From positions 1 to 60,647 of the forward strand of contig JANRLJ010000093.1 in the NCBI GenBank assembly GCA_033762735.1: a stretch of DNA of 60,647 nt. Direction: 5' to 3'. Positions 1 to 9,262 of this stretch are shown here, in pieces (the first letter of the stretch is position 1; the number at the start of each line of letters is the position of its first letter). A program made the translations under genes and the position numbers. Under the pieces are notes generated by a model, which saw only the letters and a program-made list of their open reading frames with translations, was not told the origin of the DNA and ran no database searches. Origin of the DNA: JANRLJ01 sp033762735. Its GTDB lineage: Bacteria; Chloroflexota; Anaerolineae; Aggregatilineales; Phototrophicaceae.

Positions 1-221
1 GTATTGTGGCACAAACCCCACCCCTAAATCCCCTCCCCATTGCATGGAGAGGGGACTTAAAGAACCGTTCTAACCTGTCCTGTTCCCCCTCTCCACTCCG
101 TAGAGAGGGGGTCGGGGGGTGAGGAATGTGTTGTGAAGCGCTATCCGAAACTCAGGTTATTGAAGTACGGGCGAGGCGCGCCTCGCCCCTGCGATGATGT
201 TTGATTTGATTTTCCATTAGA
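1..221. other. Non-coding lead-in with dyad repeats
   Basis: No gene is seen. The stretch holds a C-rich/G-rich dyad at about 93-125 (CCCCTCTCCA facing GAGAGGGGG) and a perfect 20-bp palindrome at 169-188 (GGGCGAGGCG followed by its complement). The palindrome belongs to the same small dyad class seen repeatedly between genes in this window. Confidence 0.6.
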
Positions 222-911
222 CTAGACCCCCGTCCGGCTCTCGCGCATCATCTGGGCGGGCGTCTGCCCATAGAACCGCCGCAGTGAACGGGTGAGATGC
301 GGCTGATCCGCATACCCGGCCTGATCGACCACATCCAGAATCGGCGTACCGTTTTGCAGCAGCGCGGCGGCTCGTTGAGCGCGTTCGATCTGGTAGATCA
401 TGCCGTGTGTCAGCCCGGTCGAGCGCACAAAGCGGCGGCGCACCGTGCGCGAGGACAGTTCGAGTGATAGGGCTGGCTGTTCAACCAGCGTGGCCTGCAC
501 GACCGGATCGACCATCAGCACCTCCTCCCGCACCAGCCGCGCGACAAAGGCTTCGGCATTGTCAAAATCGGGGAACTGCCAGGCCGCGCCATTCAGCCAG
601 AAGGATGTGCTGGACGCATCGGGCAGCAGCGCATCGGCGTTCAGCAGACTCCCGGCTGGCAGATGCGGCATGAACACGCCCAGCCTGAACTTGATGACCA
701 GAAACTCCAGCCCCGCCCGCTGCTGCTTGAGCACGGTCTGATCGGTCGCGCCCTCGACGCTGACGCGCACCTTCCCATCATCTTCCACAAACAGCAGATT
801 CCAGCAGCGATCTGCCGGGCACAGCGGTGCGTAATCCTGCTCGACCCGTCCCCGCCACAGAATTTCGATATAGGGCGAGTCGGAAAGTCGGCTTTCAAAA
901 ATCGCGCTCAT
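222..911 (-). CDS. AraC-family transcriptional regulator
   Basis: Likely DNA-binding transcription regulator of 229 residues. The C-terminal third carries the AraC/XylS double helix-turn-helix: a first helix pair around LSSRTVRRRFVRSTGL and the typical second-helix signature DVVDQAGYADQPHLTRSLRRFYGQTPAQMM. The N-terminal part (about residues 1-125) has the small ligand or sensor domain that accompanies short AraC regulators, with CWNLLF and FLVIKFR segments. I chose ATG at 911 rather than GTG at 914 because GGGAG lies six bases upstream of it. It stands alone, so the target is not evident; the divergent neighbours on the plus side are only repeats and a gene remnant. Confidence 0.85.
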   Translation of the reverse strand: MSAIFESRLSDSPYIEILWRGRVEQDYAPLCPADRCWNLLFVEDDGKVRVSVEGATDQTVLKQQRAGLEFLVIKFRLGVFMPHLPAGSLLNADALLPDASSTSFWLNGAAWQFPDFDNAEAFVARLVREEVLMVDPVVQATLVEQPALSLELSSRTVRRRFVRSTGLTHGMIYQIERAQRAAALLQNGTPILDVVDQAGYADQPHLTRSLRRFYGQTPAQMMRESRTGV

Positions 912-1020
912 CACACGCTCCCGCTGCGGTCATACTCATCATCTGAAATTGTAGGACGGATGTTCTTATTCAGCAAGATAAGCTGTAGGCAGGGAATGAT
1001 AAACTTTAAGGACATTATGG

Positions 1021-1046
1021 GAGGGGTGTAGCGCGCTACGCCCGTA
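1021..1046. repeat. Small intergenic dyad repeat
   Basis: GTAGCGCGCTAC palindrome flanked by GGGG and CGCCCGT. It is the same core as the hairpin of the 90-bp mobile repeats, but without their ends. Confidence 0.6.
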
Positions 1047-1054
1047 CATCTCCC

Positions 1055-1250
1055 CTGATTTTCACCACTCCCTGGGACAGGAAATTATCGCTGAACTTCG
1101 CGGGATAGTGCGGCAGGCGGGGTCAATGGCCGATGATATTTCCGGTATGACCAGCCGCATCAATTTCCTGGAAGACGAGGTCAACCGCCACCTGCCCTAT
1201 CTGCCGGATGATTTCACAGATTACGGCTGCACGGGGGGCACCCTTTCCGG
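1055..1250 (+). pseudogene. Possible remnant of a coiled-coil protein gene
   Basis: An open frame through 1108-1341 reads coding-like only in its first half, with segments such as EIIAELRGIVRQ and SRINFLEDEVNRHL. The second half turns into low-complexity sequence and runs into the end of the convergent response regulator. No start with a ribosome site is visible. I see either a decayed gene end or chance coding. Confidence 0.25.
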
Positions 1251-1292
1251 TTTGCTCCCCACCCCCTCTAAACCCGTTCGCTCCCCATACGG

Positions 1293-1946
1293 CTACAGCG
1301 TAAGGTCGTCCAGCGAGATCAGCCCTTTTTTCAGCGCATAGATCATCGCCTGCCCGCGATGCTGAAGGTGCAGCTTGGAGAGGATGTTGCCCACATGCGT
1401 CTTGACCGTCTCCTCCCCAATCACCAGCCGGGCAGCGATCTCCTTGTTAGTGCGCCCCTGCGCCAGTTCCAGCAGGATTTCCCGTTCGCGTTCGGTGAGG
1501 TCGCTGCCGGGGAGGCGAGTCTGCGTCAGGTCGCGCAGCACCGCCCCCGCCACCGCCGGGTCGATAATCGACTGTCCCCGCGCCGCCGCCCGCACCGCAT
1601 CCACGAGAAGCTGCGGATCGCTCTCCTTACGGATGTAGCCTATTGCGCCCGCTCGCAGCGCCGCGATCACGCGCTCGTCGTCGGTGTGCGCCGTGAGCAC
1701 GACCACCTGCGTATGCGGCGTCATCTCTCGCAGGCGGCGCGTGGTTTCGATTCCGTCGATGCCGCCGGGCATGTATAAATCCATCACGACCACATCCGGC
1801 AGCCAGCCTTCCACCTGGGCCAGCAGGTCTTCCCCGCTGGCCGCGCTGCCCACGACGGTTAAATCGGGCATGGCGCCCAGAAAGCTCTGGATGCCACGCC
1901 GCACGACATGATGATCGTCTACCAGGGCAATTTTGAGCGCGCTCAT
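1293..1946 (-). CDS. NarL/FixJ-type response regulator
   Basis: Two-component output protein of 217 residues. The N-terminal receiver has the acidic pair DDH near residue 9, the phosphoacceptor in VVVMDLYMPGG, Thr in VVVLTAHTDD and Lys in YIRKES. The C-terminal LuxR-type helix-turn-helix reads LTEREREILLELAQGRTN, then IAARLVIGEETVKTHV. Start is ATG 1946 (MSALKIALVDD), not the longer frame, because it overlaps the kinase stop by four bases (ATGA). This is the usual translational coupling of such pairs. It presumably activates transcription when phosphorylated by the upstream kinase; target genes are unknown. Confidence 0.95.
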   Translation of the reverse strand: MSALKIALVDDHHVVRRGIQSFLGAMPDLTVVGSAASGEDLLAQVEGWLPDVVVMDLYMPGGIDGIETTRRLREMTPHTQVVVLTAHTDDERVIAALRAGAIGYIRKESDPQLLVDAVRAAARGQSIIDPAVAGAVLRDLTQTRLPGSDLTEREREILLELAQGRTNKEIAARLVIGEETVKTHVGNILSKLHLQHRGQAMIYALKKGLISLDDLTL

Positions 1947-3670
1947 GCTGCCTGCTCCGCTTCCGTGCGCCAGCGGCGGTACACCCGTGCTGAGATGATC
2001 TGGTTCAGCAGCAGCAGCGCGGCCATCACGACGAACGACACATTCATCCAGTGGTCGGGTTCCTGCGGCGGGATTTGAATATCGCCGCCAATCAGCGCCG
2101 AACCGACGATGACCGGGATGACCAGCAGAATGGTCAGCCAACTGCTGCGAACTTCGGCCAGCCGCTTGTCGAGTTCTATGAGGCGGTCGCGCTTCGGGGT
2201 CAGCGCCAGTTCATGCCGATACAGGTCGCCCATGCGCTTGTAATTCCACAGCACCAGTCCCAGGAAAAAGACCCCAATCCCCACCCGCAGCCAGGGCGTG
2301 ATTTGCAGCCCAATCGACAGGATGGGCAGGAACCAAGCGGCGGCGATGCTGATGATGATATAGACCATACGCAGATTACGGCGCAGCGCGTAATCCACGC
2401 GGCTGTTGCGTCCGGCGCTCAGCAGCAGGGCGGCGGCCTGGGGACGTGCCCGCAGCAGCGACCATAACGCATAGGGCAGGGCGGCCACCGCCACCAGCGT
2501 CAGCCCCGCAAAGAGCAGCAGCAGAATCACATCCTGTCCTATGGGGTCTGGCCGGGAAAGCACCCGCCACAGCAGCAGACTGGCGACGATGATGAATACG
2601 GCTAACCCATTGGCGAAGCGGTAGTAGCTGGCGACGACGGGTTTGAGTTGTGTTTCGTAGTGTGCCTGCATGATTGTCTCCTGTTCTATCTGTTCAACCA
2701 ACGGTACGGTGATGGTCAGGTCAGTCCCCGCGCCCACTTCGGTGTGAATATCCACCTGTGCGCTGATCCCCGCTGCCCGTGTGCGGATGTTGTTCAGCCC
2801 CATGCCGCCGCCCGCCTGCTGTGGATCGAAGCCCTGTCCGTCGTCCACAATCCGCAGCGTCAGCCGTCGGTGTTCGTCCGTTTCCAGCGTCAGCCGGACG
2901 GTGCGGGCGCGGGCGTGGCGGGCGATGTTGGAGAGCGCCTCCTGCGCGATGCGAAACAGCGTCTCCTGCGTCCCCGGCGGAAGCTGGTCATCACCGGGCA
3001 ACGCGCCGAAATGCGTCTCGACCGCTGCACCGGTGCGATAGGCCAGCGCCTCCGACTGTTCCCGGAGCGCCTGCACCAGCCCCGACTTTTCCAGCGGTGC
3101 GGGCGAAAGCTGCTGGAGCAGCGCCCGCATCTCCACCATCGCTTCCTGTGCGCTCTGCTTCACGTCCTGCAAGGCGGCACGGGTGGCCTGCGGATTGCTG
3201 TCCAGATGGGCATAGGCCGCCGCTGCGCTGATGCTCATGCTGAACACCTGCTGCTTGATCGAATCGTGCAGATCGCGGGCGAGTCGGTTGCGTTCTTCCT
3301 GGGCGGCGGCGGCGGTGATCTGTTCGACCAGATGACCGCGCATGGTCTTGAGGTCAGCGCGTTCCTGAATCAGGGCGTTCACAGCGTCGATCAGCGGTTT
3401 CAGCGGATGGGCCGCGCTTACTGCCAGAGGGGTTACGGGTATGCTCTGATGCAGATACGTTATGGCGATGGTCAGCCGGGTAAGCTGGCTGACGATGCTC
3501 CACGAGATCAGCGTATGCAGCAGCAGCGCGATACCGATGAAGGCTGCCAGCGCCGCCCCGATCCCGGCCTGCGTCATCAGACCGACCGCCACCACAAACG
3601 CGATGACGCTCACGCCTGTATTCAGAGTCAGCAGCACTGCCGTCAGCTTCCAGTTCCGGGGTGGGTTCAT
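1943..3670 (-). CDS. HisKA_3 sensor histidine kinase with C-terminal membrane domain
   Basis: Membrane sensor kinase of 575 residues, partner of the adjoining response regulator. Two N-terminal membrane helices (about residues 8-65) lead to a HisKA_3 dimerisation domain with the phospho-acceptor in EERNRLARDLHDSIKQQ (His about 135). A HATPase follows (QEALSNIARHA; VDDGQGFD; GMGLNNIRTRA), ending near residue 325. A further 240 residues with about six to seven hydrophobic segments come after this, which is unusual for the family. Start is ATG 3670, with AAGGAAAG eight bases upstream; the extra seven codons to 3691 have no such site. An internal ATG at 2671 has a perfect AGGAG, so the membrane part may also be made alone. 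Confidence 0.92.
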   Translation of the reverse strand: MNPPRNWKLTAVLLTLNTGVSVIAFVVAVGLMTQAGIGAALAAFIGIALLLHTLISWSIVSQLTRLTIAITYLHQSIPVTPLAVSAAHPLKPLIDAVNALIQERADLKTMRGHLVEQITAAAAQEERNRLARDLHDSIKQQVFSMSISAAAAYAHLDSNPQATRAALQDVKQSAQEAMVEMRALLQQLSPAPLEKSGLVQALREQSEALAYRTGAAVETHFGALPGDDQLPPGTQETLFRIAQEALSNIARHARARTVRLTLETDEHRRLTLRIVDDGQGFDPQQAGGGMGLNNIRTRAAGISAQVDIHTEVGAGTDLTITVPLVEQIEQETIMQAHYETQLKPVVASYYRFANGLAVFIIVASLLLWRVLSRPDPIGQDVILLLLFAGLTLVAVAALPYALWSLLRARPQAAALLLSAGRNSRVDYALRRNLRMVYIIISIAAAWFLPILSIGLQITPWLRVGIGVFFLGLVLWNYKRMGDLYRHELALTPKRDRLIELDKRLAEVRSSWLTILLVIPVIVGSALIGGDIQIPPQEPDHWMNVSFVVMAALLLLNQIISARVYRRWRTEAEQAA

Positions 3671-3846
3671 CGTACCGTCTTTCCTTATCATGCCGTTATC
3701 ATAGAATGATTGACGCAGTTCGCCGTCACCCGCGCACGGGAATCCTCTCCCTCGAATGGGGGAAATGCGTGTGGGATGCGCGATCTCGGCATATGGCCGG
3801 GTATTCCGATGGAGAATGGATTCAGGTGGTGTGCTACTGGGGTCGT

Positions 3847-3884
3847 CGCCTGTGGCGGTCGCCTGTGGCGGTCGCCTGTGGCGG
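3847..3884. repeat. 13-bp tandem repeat, three copies
   Basis: CGCCTGTGGCGGT repeats three times head to tail (third copy is 12 bp) in the gap upstream of the kinase gene. No gene is seen between 3692 and 4171. Confidence 0.85.
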
Positions 3885-4000
3885 ATGAGGAGTAGATTTC
3901 GATCTCTACTTTCTTGTAAAACACCGTCTCAAGTTCTGATGATCCGGTGAAATCCAAGTCAGTTCAAGAAAATGAGAAGGTGGCATTGAGCGGGTTCTAG

Positions 4001-4090
4001 TACATTGACCATCTAAAGTTGCCTACCTGTAGGGGCGCAGCGCGCTGCGCCCGTACCAACGCAAGCCATCATTCTCATCTTGTCAGTGAA
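4001..4090 (+). mobile_element. 90-bp MITE, copy 1
   Basis: Short non-coding element with inverted ends TACATTGAC and GTCAGTGAA and a central hairpin (GGGCGCAGCG and its complement, 4033-4052). It is flanked on both sides by CTAG (3997-4000 and 4091-4094), a probable 4-bp target duplication. Near-identical copies lie at 55516-55605 and, inverted, at 60248-60337. Confidence 0.85.
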
Positions 4091-4171
4091 CTAGGGCGAA
4101 GGCGCTTCCCCCTGACACCGATCAGCATCTTCACATTGTCGAGGTAATTGGACGTTGTGCATTAATGCTCA

Positions 4172-5197
4172 TTACTCGTTGCTTTTTTCACTGTCCCTGA
4201 CGCGCATCCAGAAGCTGCTCGGCCCGGCCATCGGGAAGGCCTTATGGACTTCGTGCGTTTCGGGGAACGCCTCTAACACTGCCTGGGGATGTTTGGCCGC
4301 GAGATACCCGCCCGGCCACACCACCTCAAAGCGATGGTTATAGGTCAGGAACGCCTGCAAAAGATACTGCTCGTTCCAGTGATAGCCCATTTTGAAATAG
4401 GTCTGGCTGTAGGGATAGGGCAGCGCCACGTCATGCACATGCACCAGCACACCGGGCGCGAGGCGCGGCAGAATTTCGCCATATTCATACAGCACATCGC
4501 TCCCCTCCCGCAGCACATGGGTGGAGTCGATAAACAGGATGTCGTTCGCCTGCAAAGCGGTGAAGGTGGCGAGATCGACCGCCTGCACCTTCTGCTCGAT
4601 CAGCGCGTTTAAGCCGGGGAAGCCCGCTTTCAGTGCTGGCGAAGGGTACGGCTCAATCGCGGTCAGATGCGTGTTCGTGCCGTCCTGCGCATTTTTCAGG
4701 CTGGCCGCCGCCGCGATATAGGTGGACATCCCCGCGCCGATCTCGACCACCCGCGCCGGGCGAAAGTGCCGGATGAGCGCGTAGTAGAGATGCGCATCCC
4801 CCATCATGAACGACCCGTTGGCGAGATGGAAACCGTTCGCGCCGTCTTTGGCATGAATAGGGAACATCTGCCGGAACTCCGCGAAGTACGGGGCACAGTC
4901 CTCGCGCATGAACTTCAAGGCCGCCTCCGCCCGCATCTCCAGCCCGACCAGCGCCGACTCGCGCGTCCAGTAGTCCGGCGGCAGATCGGCCTCGTCCGGC
5001 ACCGCACCGTAAAAATGCCGCCGCACCAGATGAAAGCCGTGCCGCGCAAAGATGCGCTGCGCCTGCTGCTCGAAGCCGAATTTGTGCAGCGCCTTCACGC
5101 CAGGCGCGGTGAGCGCGGCCAGTCCACCCACCAGCGGTTGCAGCAGCAGGCGGGCGGCGGGTGTGAGCAGGCGTTTCAGGGCGGCGCGGTTGGACAT
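4172..5197 (-). CDS. Class I SAM-dependent methyltransferase
   Basis: Predicted S-adenosylmethionine-dependent methyltransferase of 341 residues. The Rossmann core starts with the SAM-binding loop VVEIGAGMSTYIAAAA near residue 150, then the acidic end of strand 2 (HLTAIEPYP) and a DILFIDSTHV strand-4 motif, as in the Methyltransf_24 type. The N-terminal 130 residues are an extra helical region without membrane helices. It is encoded on the same strand as GDP-mannose dehydratase and next to a glycosyltransferase, so the substrate may be a sugar or glycan, but nothing in the sequence fixes it. Start ATG 5197 begins MSNRAALKRLL. Confidence 0.8.
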   Translation of the reverse strand: MSNRAALKRLLTPAARLLLQPLVGGLAALTAPGVKALHKFGFEQQAQRIFARHGFHLVRRHFYGAVPDEADLPPDYWTRESALVGLEMRAEAALKFMREDCAPYFAEFRQMFPIHAKDGANGFHLANGSFMMGDAHLYYALIRHFRPARVVEIGAGMSTYIAAAASLKNAQDGTNTHLTAIEPYPSPALKAGFPGLNALIEQKVQAVDLATFTALQANDILFIDSTHVLREGSDVLYEYGEILPRLAPGVLVHVHDVALPYPYSQTYFKMGYHWNEQYLLQAFLTYNHRFEVVWPGGYLAAKHPQAVLEAFPETHEVHKAFPMAGPSSFWMRVRDSEKSNE

Positions 5198-5370
5198 GGG
5201 GCGGGGCTTCGTCTCTGGGTTGAGTAAGTATCGTTACAGCTTTGGAAACCCCTCCCCAAAGCGTTGGGGTTGGGGATAGGGTTAAACACTGAGAGCTTAC
5301 GCACTTTAAGCTCGGTTTTCTTTTAGGCGCGGGTTTGAAACCCGCCCTTCCAAACGGCAAACGTGTAAAT

Positions 5371-6387
5371 TTAGCGTCGCCCTTCCAGCAGGCGCAGATC
5401 GGACTCGACCATGATCTGAATCAACTGCTCGAAGCTGGTGCGCGGCTCCCAGCCGAGTTCGGCTTTCGCACGGCTGAAATCCCCACGCGAGGCGGCGATT
5501 TCGGTCGGGCGCATGAAGCGCTCGTCACATTCGACGTGTTCTTCCCAGTTCAACCCAGCGGCCTCGAACGCGACGCGGCACAGGTCACGCACGGTGTAGG
5601 CCTTGTTGGTGGCGATGATGTAATCGCGCGGATGCTCGTTTTGCAGCATCAGCCACATGGCTTCGACATATTCTTTAGCGTAACCCCAGTCGCGCACGGC
5701 GTTCAGGTTGCCGATCTTGAGCTTGCCGTTCTGCACCAGCGGGTCGCCGACTTCGTTCAACGGCGGGTGCTTGATGCCAAGCTTGATGCAGGCCACGCCC
5801 ATCGTCACCTTGCGCGTGACGAAATGCAGCGAACGGCGTTCGCTCTCGTGGTTGAACAGATAGCCCCCGCAGGCATACATGCCATAGGAGTCGCGGTAGT
5901 TCATCATCATCAGATGGGCGTACTGTTTGGCGATGCCGTAGGGGTTGTTCGCCATCATCGGCGTGTCTTCAGTCACGACTTCATCCGGTACGCCACCGAA
6001 GATTTCGCGGCTGGTGGCCTGGTAAAACCGCGCATCGGGCTTGAAGCGGCGCACGGCTTCCAGCAGGCGCAGCGTCCCCACGCCCGTCACTTCCGCCGTG
6101 ACGATGGGCTGCTTCCAGCTATCCGCCGGGACGGACTGCGCGGCGATGTTGTAGACCTCGTCGGGCTGATAGTCGCGGATGATCCCGTTGAGGCAGTCGG
6201 AGTCGATCAGGTCGCCATATTCGAGCGTGATTTTGCCGATCAGGTGGTGAATGTTGGGGTAGTCGTAATTGGTCGAGCGGCGCACCAGCCCGACGACCTT
6301 ATAGCCTTTGCTCAGCAGCAGGTCCGCCAGGAAAGAGCCATCCTGCCCGGTCACGCCCGTGATGAAGGCGGTTTTTTGATTCGCCAT
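5371..6387 (-). CDS. gmd: GDP-mannose 4,6-dehydratase
   Basis: Extended short-chain dehydrogenase of 338 residues, expected to turn GDP-D-mannose into GDP-4-keto-6-deoxymannose, precursor of GDP-fucose or GDP-rhamnose. Seen: NADP-binding loop GVTGQDGSFLADLL at residues 10-23, RRSTNYDYPNI, the catalytic NPYGIAKQYAH (Tyr-x3-Lys) and EVTGVGTLRLLEA. Length is close to the usual 340-370. No epimerase/reductase gene for fucose or rhamnose lies next to it, so the final sugar is open. Divergent from the glycosyltransferase at 6660, it probably supplies that cluster. Confidence 0.9.
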   Translation of the reverse strand: MANQKTAFITGVTGQDGSFLADLLLSKGYKVVGLVRRSTNYDYPNIHHLIGKITLEYGDLIDSDCLNGIIRDYQPDEVYNIAAQSVPADSWKQPIVTAEVTGVGTLRLLEAVRRFKPDARFYQATSREIFGGVPDEVVTEDTPMMANNPYGIAKQYAHLMMMNYRDSYGMYACGGYLFNHESERRSLHFVTRKVTMGVACIKLGIKHPPLNEVGDPLVQNGKLKIGNLNAVRDWGYAKEYVEAMWLMLQNEHPRDYIIATNKAYTVRDLCRVAFEAAGLNWEEHVECDERFMRPTEIAASRGDFSRAKAELGWEPRTSFEQLIQIMVESDLRLLEGRR

Positions 6388-6659
6388 TGCATGTCCTCGT
6401 GGTCTGCGCGGGATACGCGCGGTGTTTTCTTGCTAAAGTCGTCATATTCTAACGGACAGATGAGAGTGGCTGTAGGGTTGATCTGTAAACGTACCCAGCC
6501 GGGTAAATGCCTTCCCCCGCGTGGCGCTTGCGAGGGTGAGGAAAATATGTTTTCATAAGCGGATTGTTTCATACACTGACCACATTTTCCCACACCATCA
6601 ACCGCATTTGGTGCGTTCCCCCCAACACCCATTGCAGCCCGACGCGAACAGGATTTGAT

Positions 6660-8606
6660 ATGAAAGCGAATTCCAACGGCAGCGCTGCGCTGGCGGTTTC
6701 GGTGCTGATGCCGACTTACAAGCAGGCGGCATTTATCCGCCGAGCGCTGGAAAGCCTGCTCAGCCAGACGTTTGAGCGCTGGGAGCTGGTCATCGTGGAT
6801 GGTGCATCGCCGGACGAGACCGAAGCACTGGTACAGCCATACCTGAGCGACCCGCGTATTCACTATCACCGTCTGCCAAACCCCACCGGGTTAGGCGAGG
6901 CGCTGAATTTTGCCACCGGGCATGCACATGGCCGCTACCTGGCCTATCTGCCGTCGGATGATGTGATCTATCCCGACCATCTGCAAGCGCTCTATACCCT
7001 GCTGGAAAGCAACCCTCATGTGGATGTAGCCTATGGCGGCGTTCGCTGGCGCTATGAGCAGTTCAGCGCGACCCTGCAAGGGGATGAACTGGTCGGGCGT
7101 GAGTCCGATTTTCTGCTTAATCCGCCGCTTGTAACCAAAGAGACACCGCTGAAAAATGGCAATCTGCTGGCGCTGGTACAGGCCATGTACCGCCGCAATC
7201 ACGAGTCGGTGGTGCGCTGGACGACGCAGGATGTGGAAACGTCCGACCATCTGGAGCGCGATTTCTGGCGCGGACTGGCACGGCAGGGGGCGGCGTTCGC
7301 CTACAGCGGGGACATCACCTGTGAATGGGTCGATCATCCCGACCAGCGGCATAAGCTCATCGTGGGCGTGGCGGGCGGTCTGGCGCGCTTCCGCCAGTAC
7401 TACAACGTCCCGCGTGAGCAGCCGCTCAACTGGCAGCCTTCATGGGGGCCGTGCGTGGACGAACGCCAGCGCTACACTGCCTTCCGCCAGACTCGCAGTT
7501 TACCGAACGCGGACGGACTCAAAATCCTGCTGGTGGGCGAACTCGGCTTTAACCCTGAACGGGTGCTGGCCTTCGAGGAACAGGGGCACAAACTCTACGG
7601 GCTGTGGTATCCCTATCCCGAAAGCTGGGATTCCACCGGGCCGCATTCCTTTGGCAACATCGAGAACATCCCCTACGAACCGGGCTGGATCGACCGGGTA
7701 CGCGCCGTGCAGCCGGACGTGATCTATGCGCTGCTGAACTGGCAGGCCATCCCCTTTATCCACAGCATTCTGGAAGCGCGGCTGGAAATCCCGTTCGTCT
7801 TCCATTTTAAGGAAGGGCCGTTTATCTGCCAGGAAAAAGGCACCTGGCCGCAGTTGGTTCAACTGGTGACCGAGAGCGACGGGCAGATTTTCATCAACCG
7901 GGAAAGCTACGAATGGATGCAGTTGGCGCTCGGTCATGCGCTGGATGAAGACCGGGTGATGATCCTGGATGGCGACCTGCCCGCGCAAACATGGTTCACC
8001 GAGGACTGGTCGCCCAAGCTGTCAGCACAGGACGGCGAGCCGCACACCGTGTGCGCCGGGCGCATCATCGGTATTGACCCGATTACGGCGCTGGCCGCCG
8101 CGAAAATCCACGTCCATTTCTACGGGGTGCAGTTTCATCAGATGTCGCCCAACTTCATCCGAAATGGCCTCAGCACTGGCTATCTGCATCTGCACCCGAC
8201 CGTCGAGCCGAGCGAATGGGTGCGCGAACTGTCGCAGTATGACGCGGCGTGGTTCCATATTTTCGACAGCCGCAACCGGGGCGATCTGCGCCGCGCCAAC
8301 TGGGACGATCTCAACCTCCCGGCGCGGCTGGGAACGTATGCCGCCGCTGGGCTGCCCTGGATTCTGAAGGACAGCCGCCACTCGCGCACCGGATTGCAAA
8401 GTGTCGCCCAGCAGTACGACCTGGGCATCTTCTTCAGCACACCCGAAGACCTCGCCGCGCAGCTTCATGACCGCCCTCGGCTGGCGCAGCTCACAGCCAA
8501 CGCCTGCGCCGCCCGGATGCAGTTCGCCTTTGATACGCATGTCGGTGCGCTGGTGGCCTTCTTCCGCCGCGCCATCGAACGCGCCGGGGTGCGAAGCGGG
8601 GTGTAG
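6660..8606 (+). CDS. Glycosyltransferase with GT-A and GT-B-like halves
   Basis: Predicted sugar transferase of 648 residues. Residues 10-110 are a family-2 GT-A domain: VSVLMPTYKQAAFIRRALES, WELVIVDGASPDETE and LAYLPSDDV (metal-binding acidic motif). From about residue 280 a second part begins with ILLVGELGFNPERVLAFEE and runs through FVFHFKEGPFIC to a C-terminal AAGLPWILKDS segment, resembling a GT-B enzyme without an obvious EX7E motif. Start ATG 6660 has AGGA upstream; the 32 extra codons to 6564 look non-coding. It shares the intergenic region with gmd and probably builds the same surface glycan. Confidence 0.8.
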   Translation: MKANSNGSAALAVSVLMPTYKQAAFIRRALESLLSQTFERWELVIVDGASPDETEALVQPYLSDPRIHYHRLPNPTGLGEALNFATGHAHGRYLAYLPSDDVIYPDHLQALYTLLESNPHVDVAYGGVRWRYEQFSATLQGDELVGRESDFLLNPPLVTKETPLKNGNLLALVQAMYRRNHESVVRWTTQDVETSDHLERDFWRGLARQGAAFAYSGDITCEWVDHPDQRHKLIVGVAGGLARFRQYYNVPREQPLNWQPSWGPCVDERQRYTAFRQTRSLPNADGLKILLVGELGFNPERVLAFEEQGHKLYGLWYPYPESWDSTGPHSFGNIENIPYEPGWIDRVRAVQPDVIYALLNWQAIPFIHSILEARLEIPFVFHFKEGPFICQEKGTWPQLVQLVTESDGQIFINRESYEWMQLALGHALDEDRVMILDGDLPAQTWFTEDWSPKLSAQDGEPHTVCAGRIIGIDPITALAAAKIHVHFYGVQFHQMSPNFIRNGLSTGYLHLHPTVEPSEWVRELSQYDAAWFHIFDSRNRGDLRRANWDDLNLPARLGTYAAAGLPWILKDSRHSRTGLQSVAQQYDLGIFFSTPEDLAAQLHDRPRLAQLTANACAARMQFAFDTHVGALVAFFRRAIERAGVRSGV

Positions 8607-8856
8607 GGGTTATTTCCGCCATTGGCTAAAGCCAACGGCTGCCGAACGGCCAAGTCTCTAACGAGGCTGTTCAACAGCCCTTAACGTTCCCTTACAGCAC
8701 CTTTAGCGTGCTTGGCGGTTTGTCGCTGGATGCTTTAGTGGTTCATCCATCAAATAACGGTCTGTTGTGTGTGGTGTTTCCGTAGGGGCGACCCGGCGGG
8801 TCGCCCCTACTTACCAGATGCACCATTTAGCATCGAGCGGCGATTTAAAGCCTGAC
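8607..8856. repeat. Cluster of short palindromes
   Basis: No gene. Several small inverted repeats stand side by side, such as TTGGCTAAAGCCAA near 8626 and GAGGCTGTTCAACAGCC near 8664. The large GTAGGGGCGA hairpin at 8782-8810 follows. A similar cluster lies at 25290-25510. Confidence 0.55.
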
Positions 8857-9151
8857 TCAATAGAGACCTCGATCTTCATCAATCAGGGCTTCCGATGGAC
8901 GATCATCCAAGAAAAGCCGACCAATGCGATCACGTTCCTCATCCGTCAGTGCTTGTGCATCAGCAGGAACATCAATGTTCATCAGGAGTCCCGCCGCCCA
9001 CAGCCGAAGATCAATTTCTTCTGCCAGCAGCATTGGGGGGTTCATCCGCCGTCCGAATGTCAATGATGACGGCTTGCCCCTCGTCCAACTCTACCGAACC
9101 CAGCAGTCGAAGCTGCCCATTCTGATAAACTGCCCGCACCGATAACGTCAT
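8857..9151 (-). pseudogene. Frameshifted DUF104-type antitoxin
   Basis: From ATG 9151 the minus strand reads MTLSVRAVYQNGQLRLLG and ends early. One base over, the frame continues through EEIDLRLWAAGLLMNIDV to DRPSEALIDEDRGLY, ending at 8857. Joined, the two halves give about 96 residues with the layout of DUF104 (AF2212-like) antitoxins: a short beta-hairpin head and a C-terminal helix with EDRG. The shift falls in a run of six G (9035-9040 on the plus strand), where one base too many explains the break. Normally a PIN toxin follows; here only palindromes do. It may be a real pseudogene or a homopolymer sequencing error. Confidence 0.6.
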
Positions 9152-9215
9152 GAGTTATTCCCCTTACCCTTATTTGTTTTATTATAAGGCAACATAGCCT
9201 GAATATACCCTCTTA

Positions 9216-9224
9216 TGCTATAAT
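9216..9224 (+). promoter_or_regulatory. Extended -10 promoter of the helicase gene
   Basis: TGCTATAAT: a perfect -10 box with the TGn extension. No good -35 box is present 17 bp upstream. Transcription would start near 9231, about 30 bases before the ATG. Confidence 0.55.
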
Positions 9225-9262
9225 ATTTTTAGAACAAATTGGCGAAAGAATGAACTGAAATC

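Noticed and set aside
2648..3709. 353-residue open frame on the plus strand
   Set aside because: Antisense to the histidine kinase, Arg/Gln/His-rich, no domain.
8820..8890. Short PIN-toxin start overlapping the broken antitoxin
   Set aside because: A frame MKIEVSIESGF begins at the right place but ends after about 22 codons and lacks the acidic first motif of PIN proteins.
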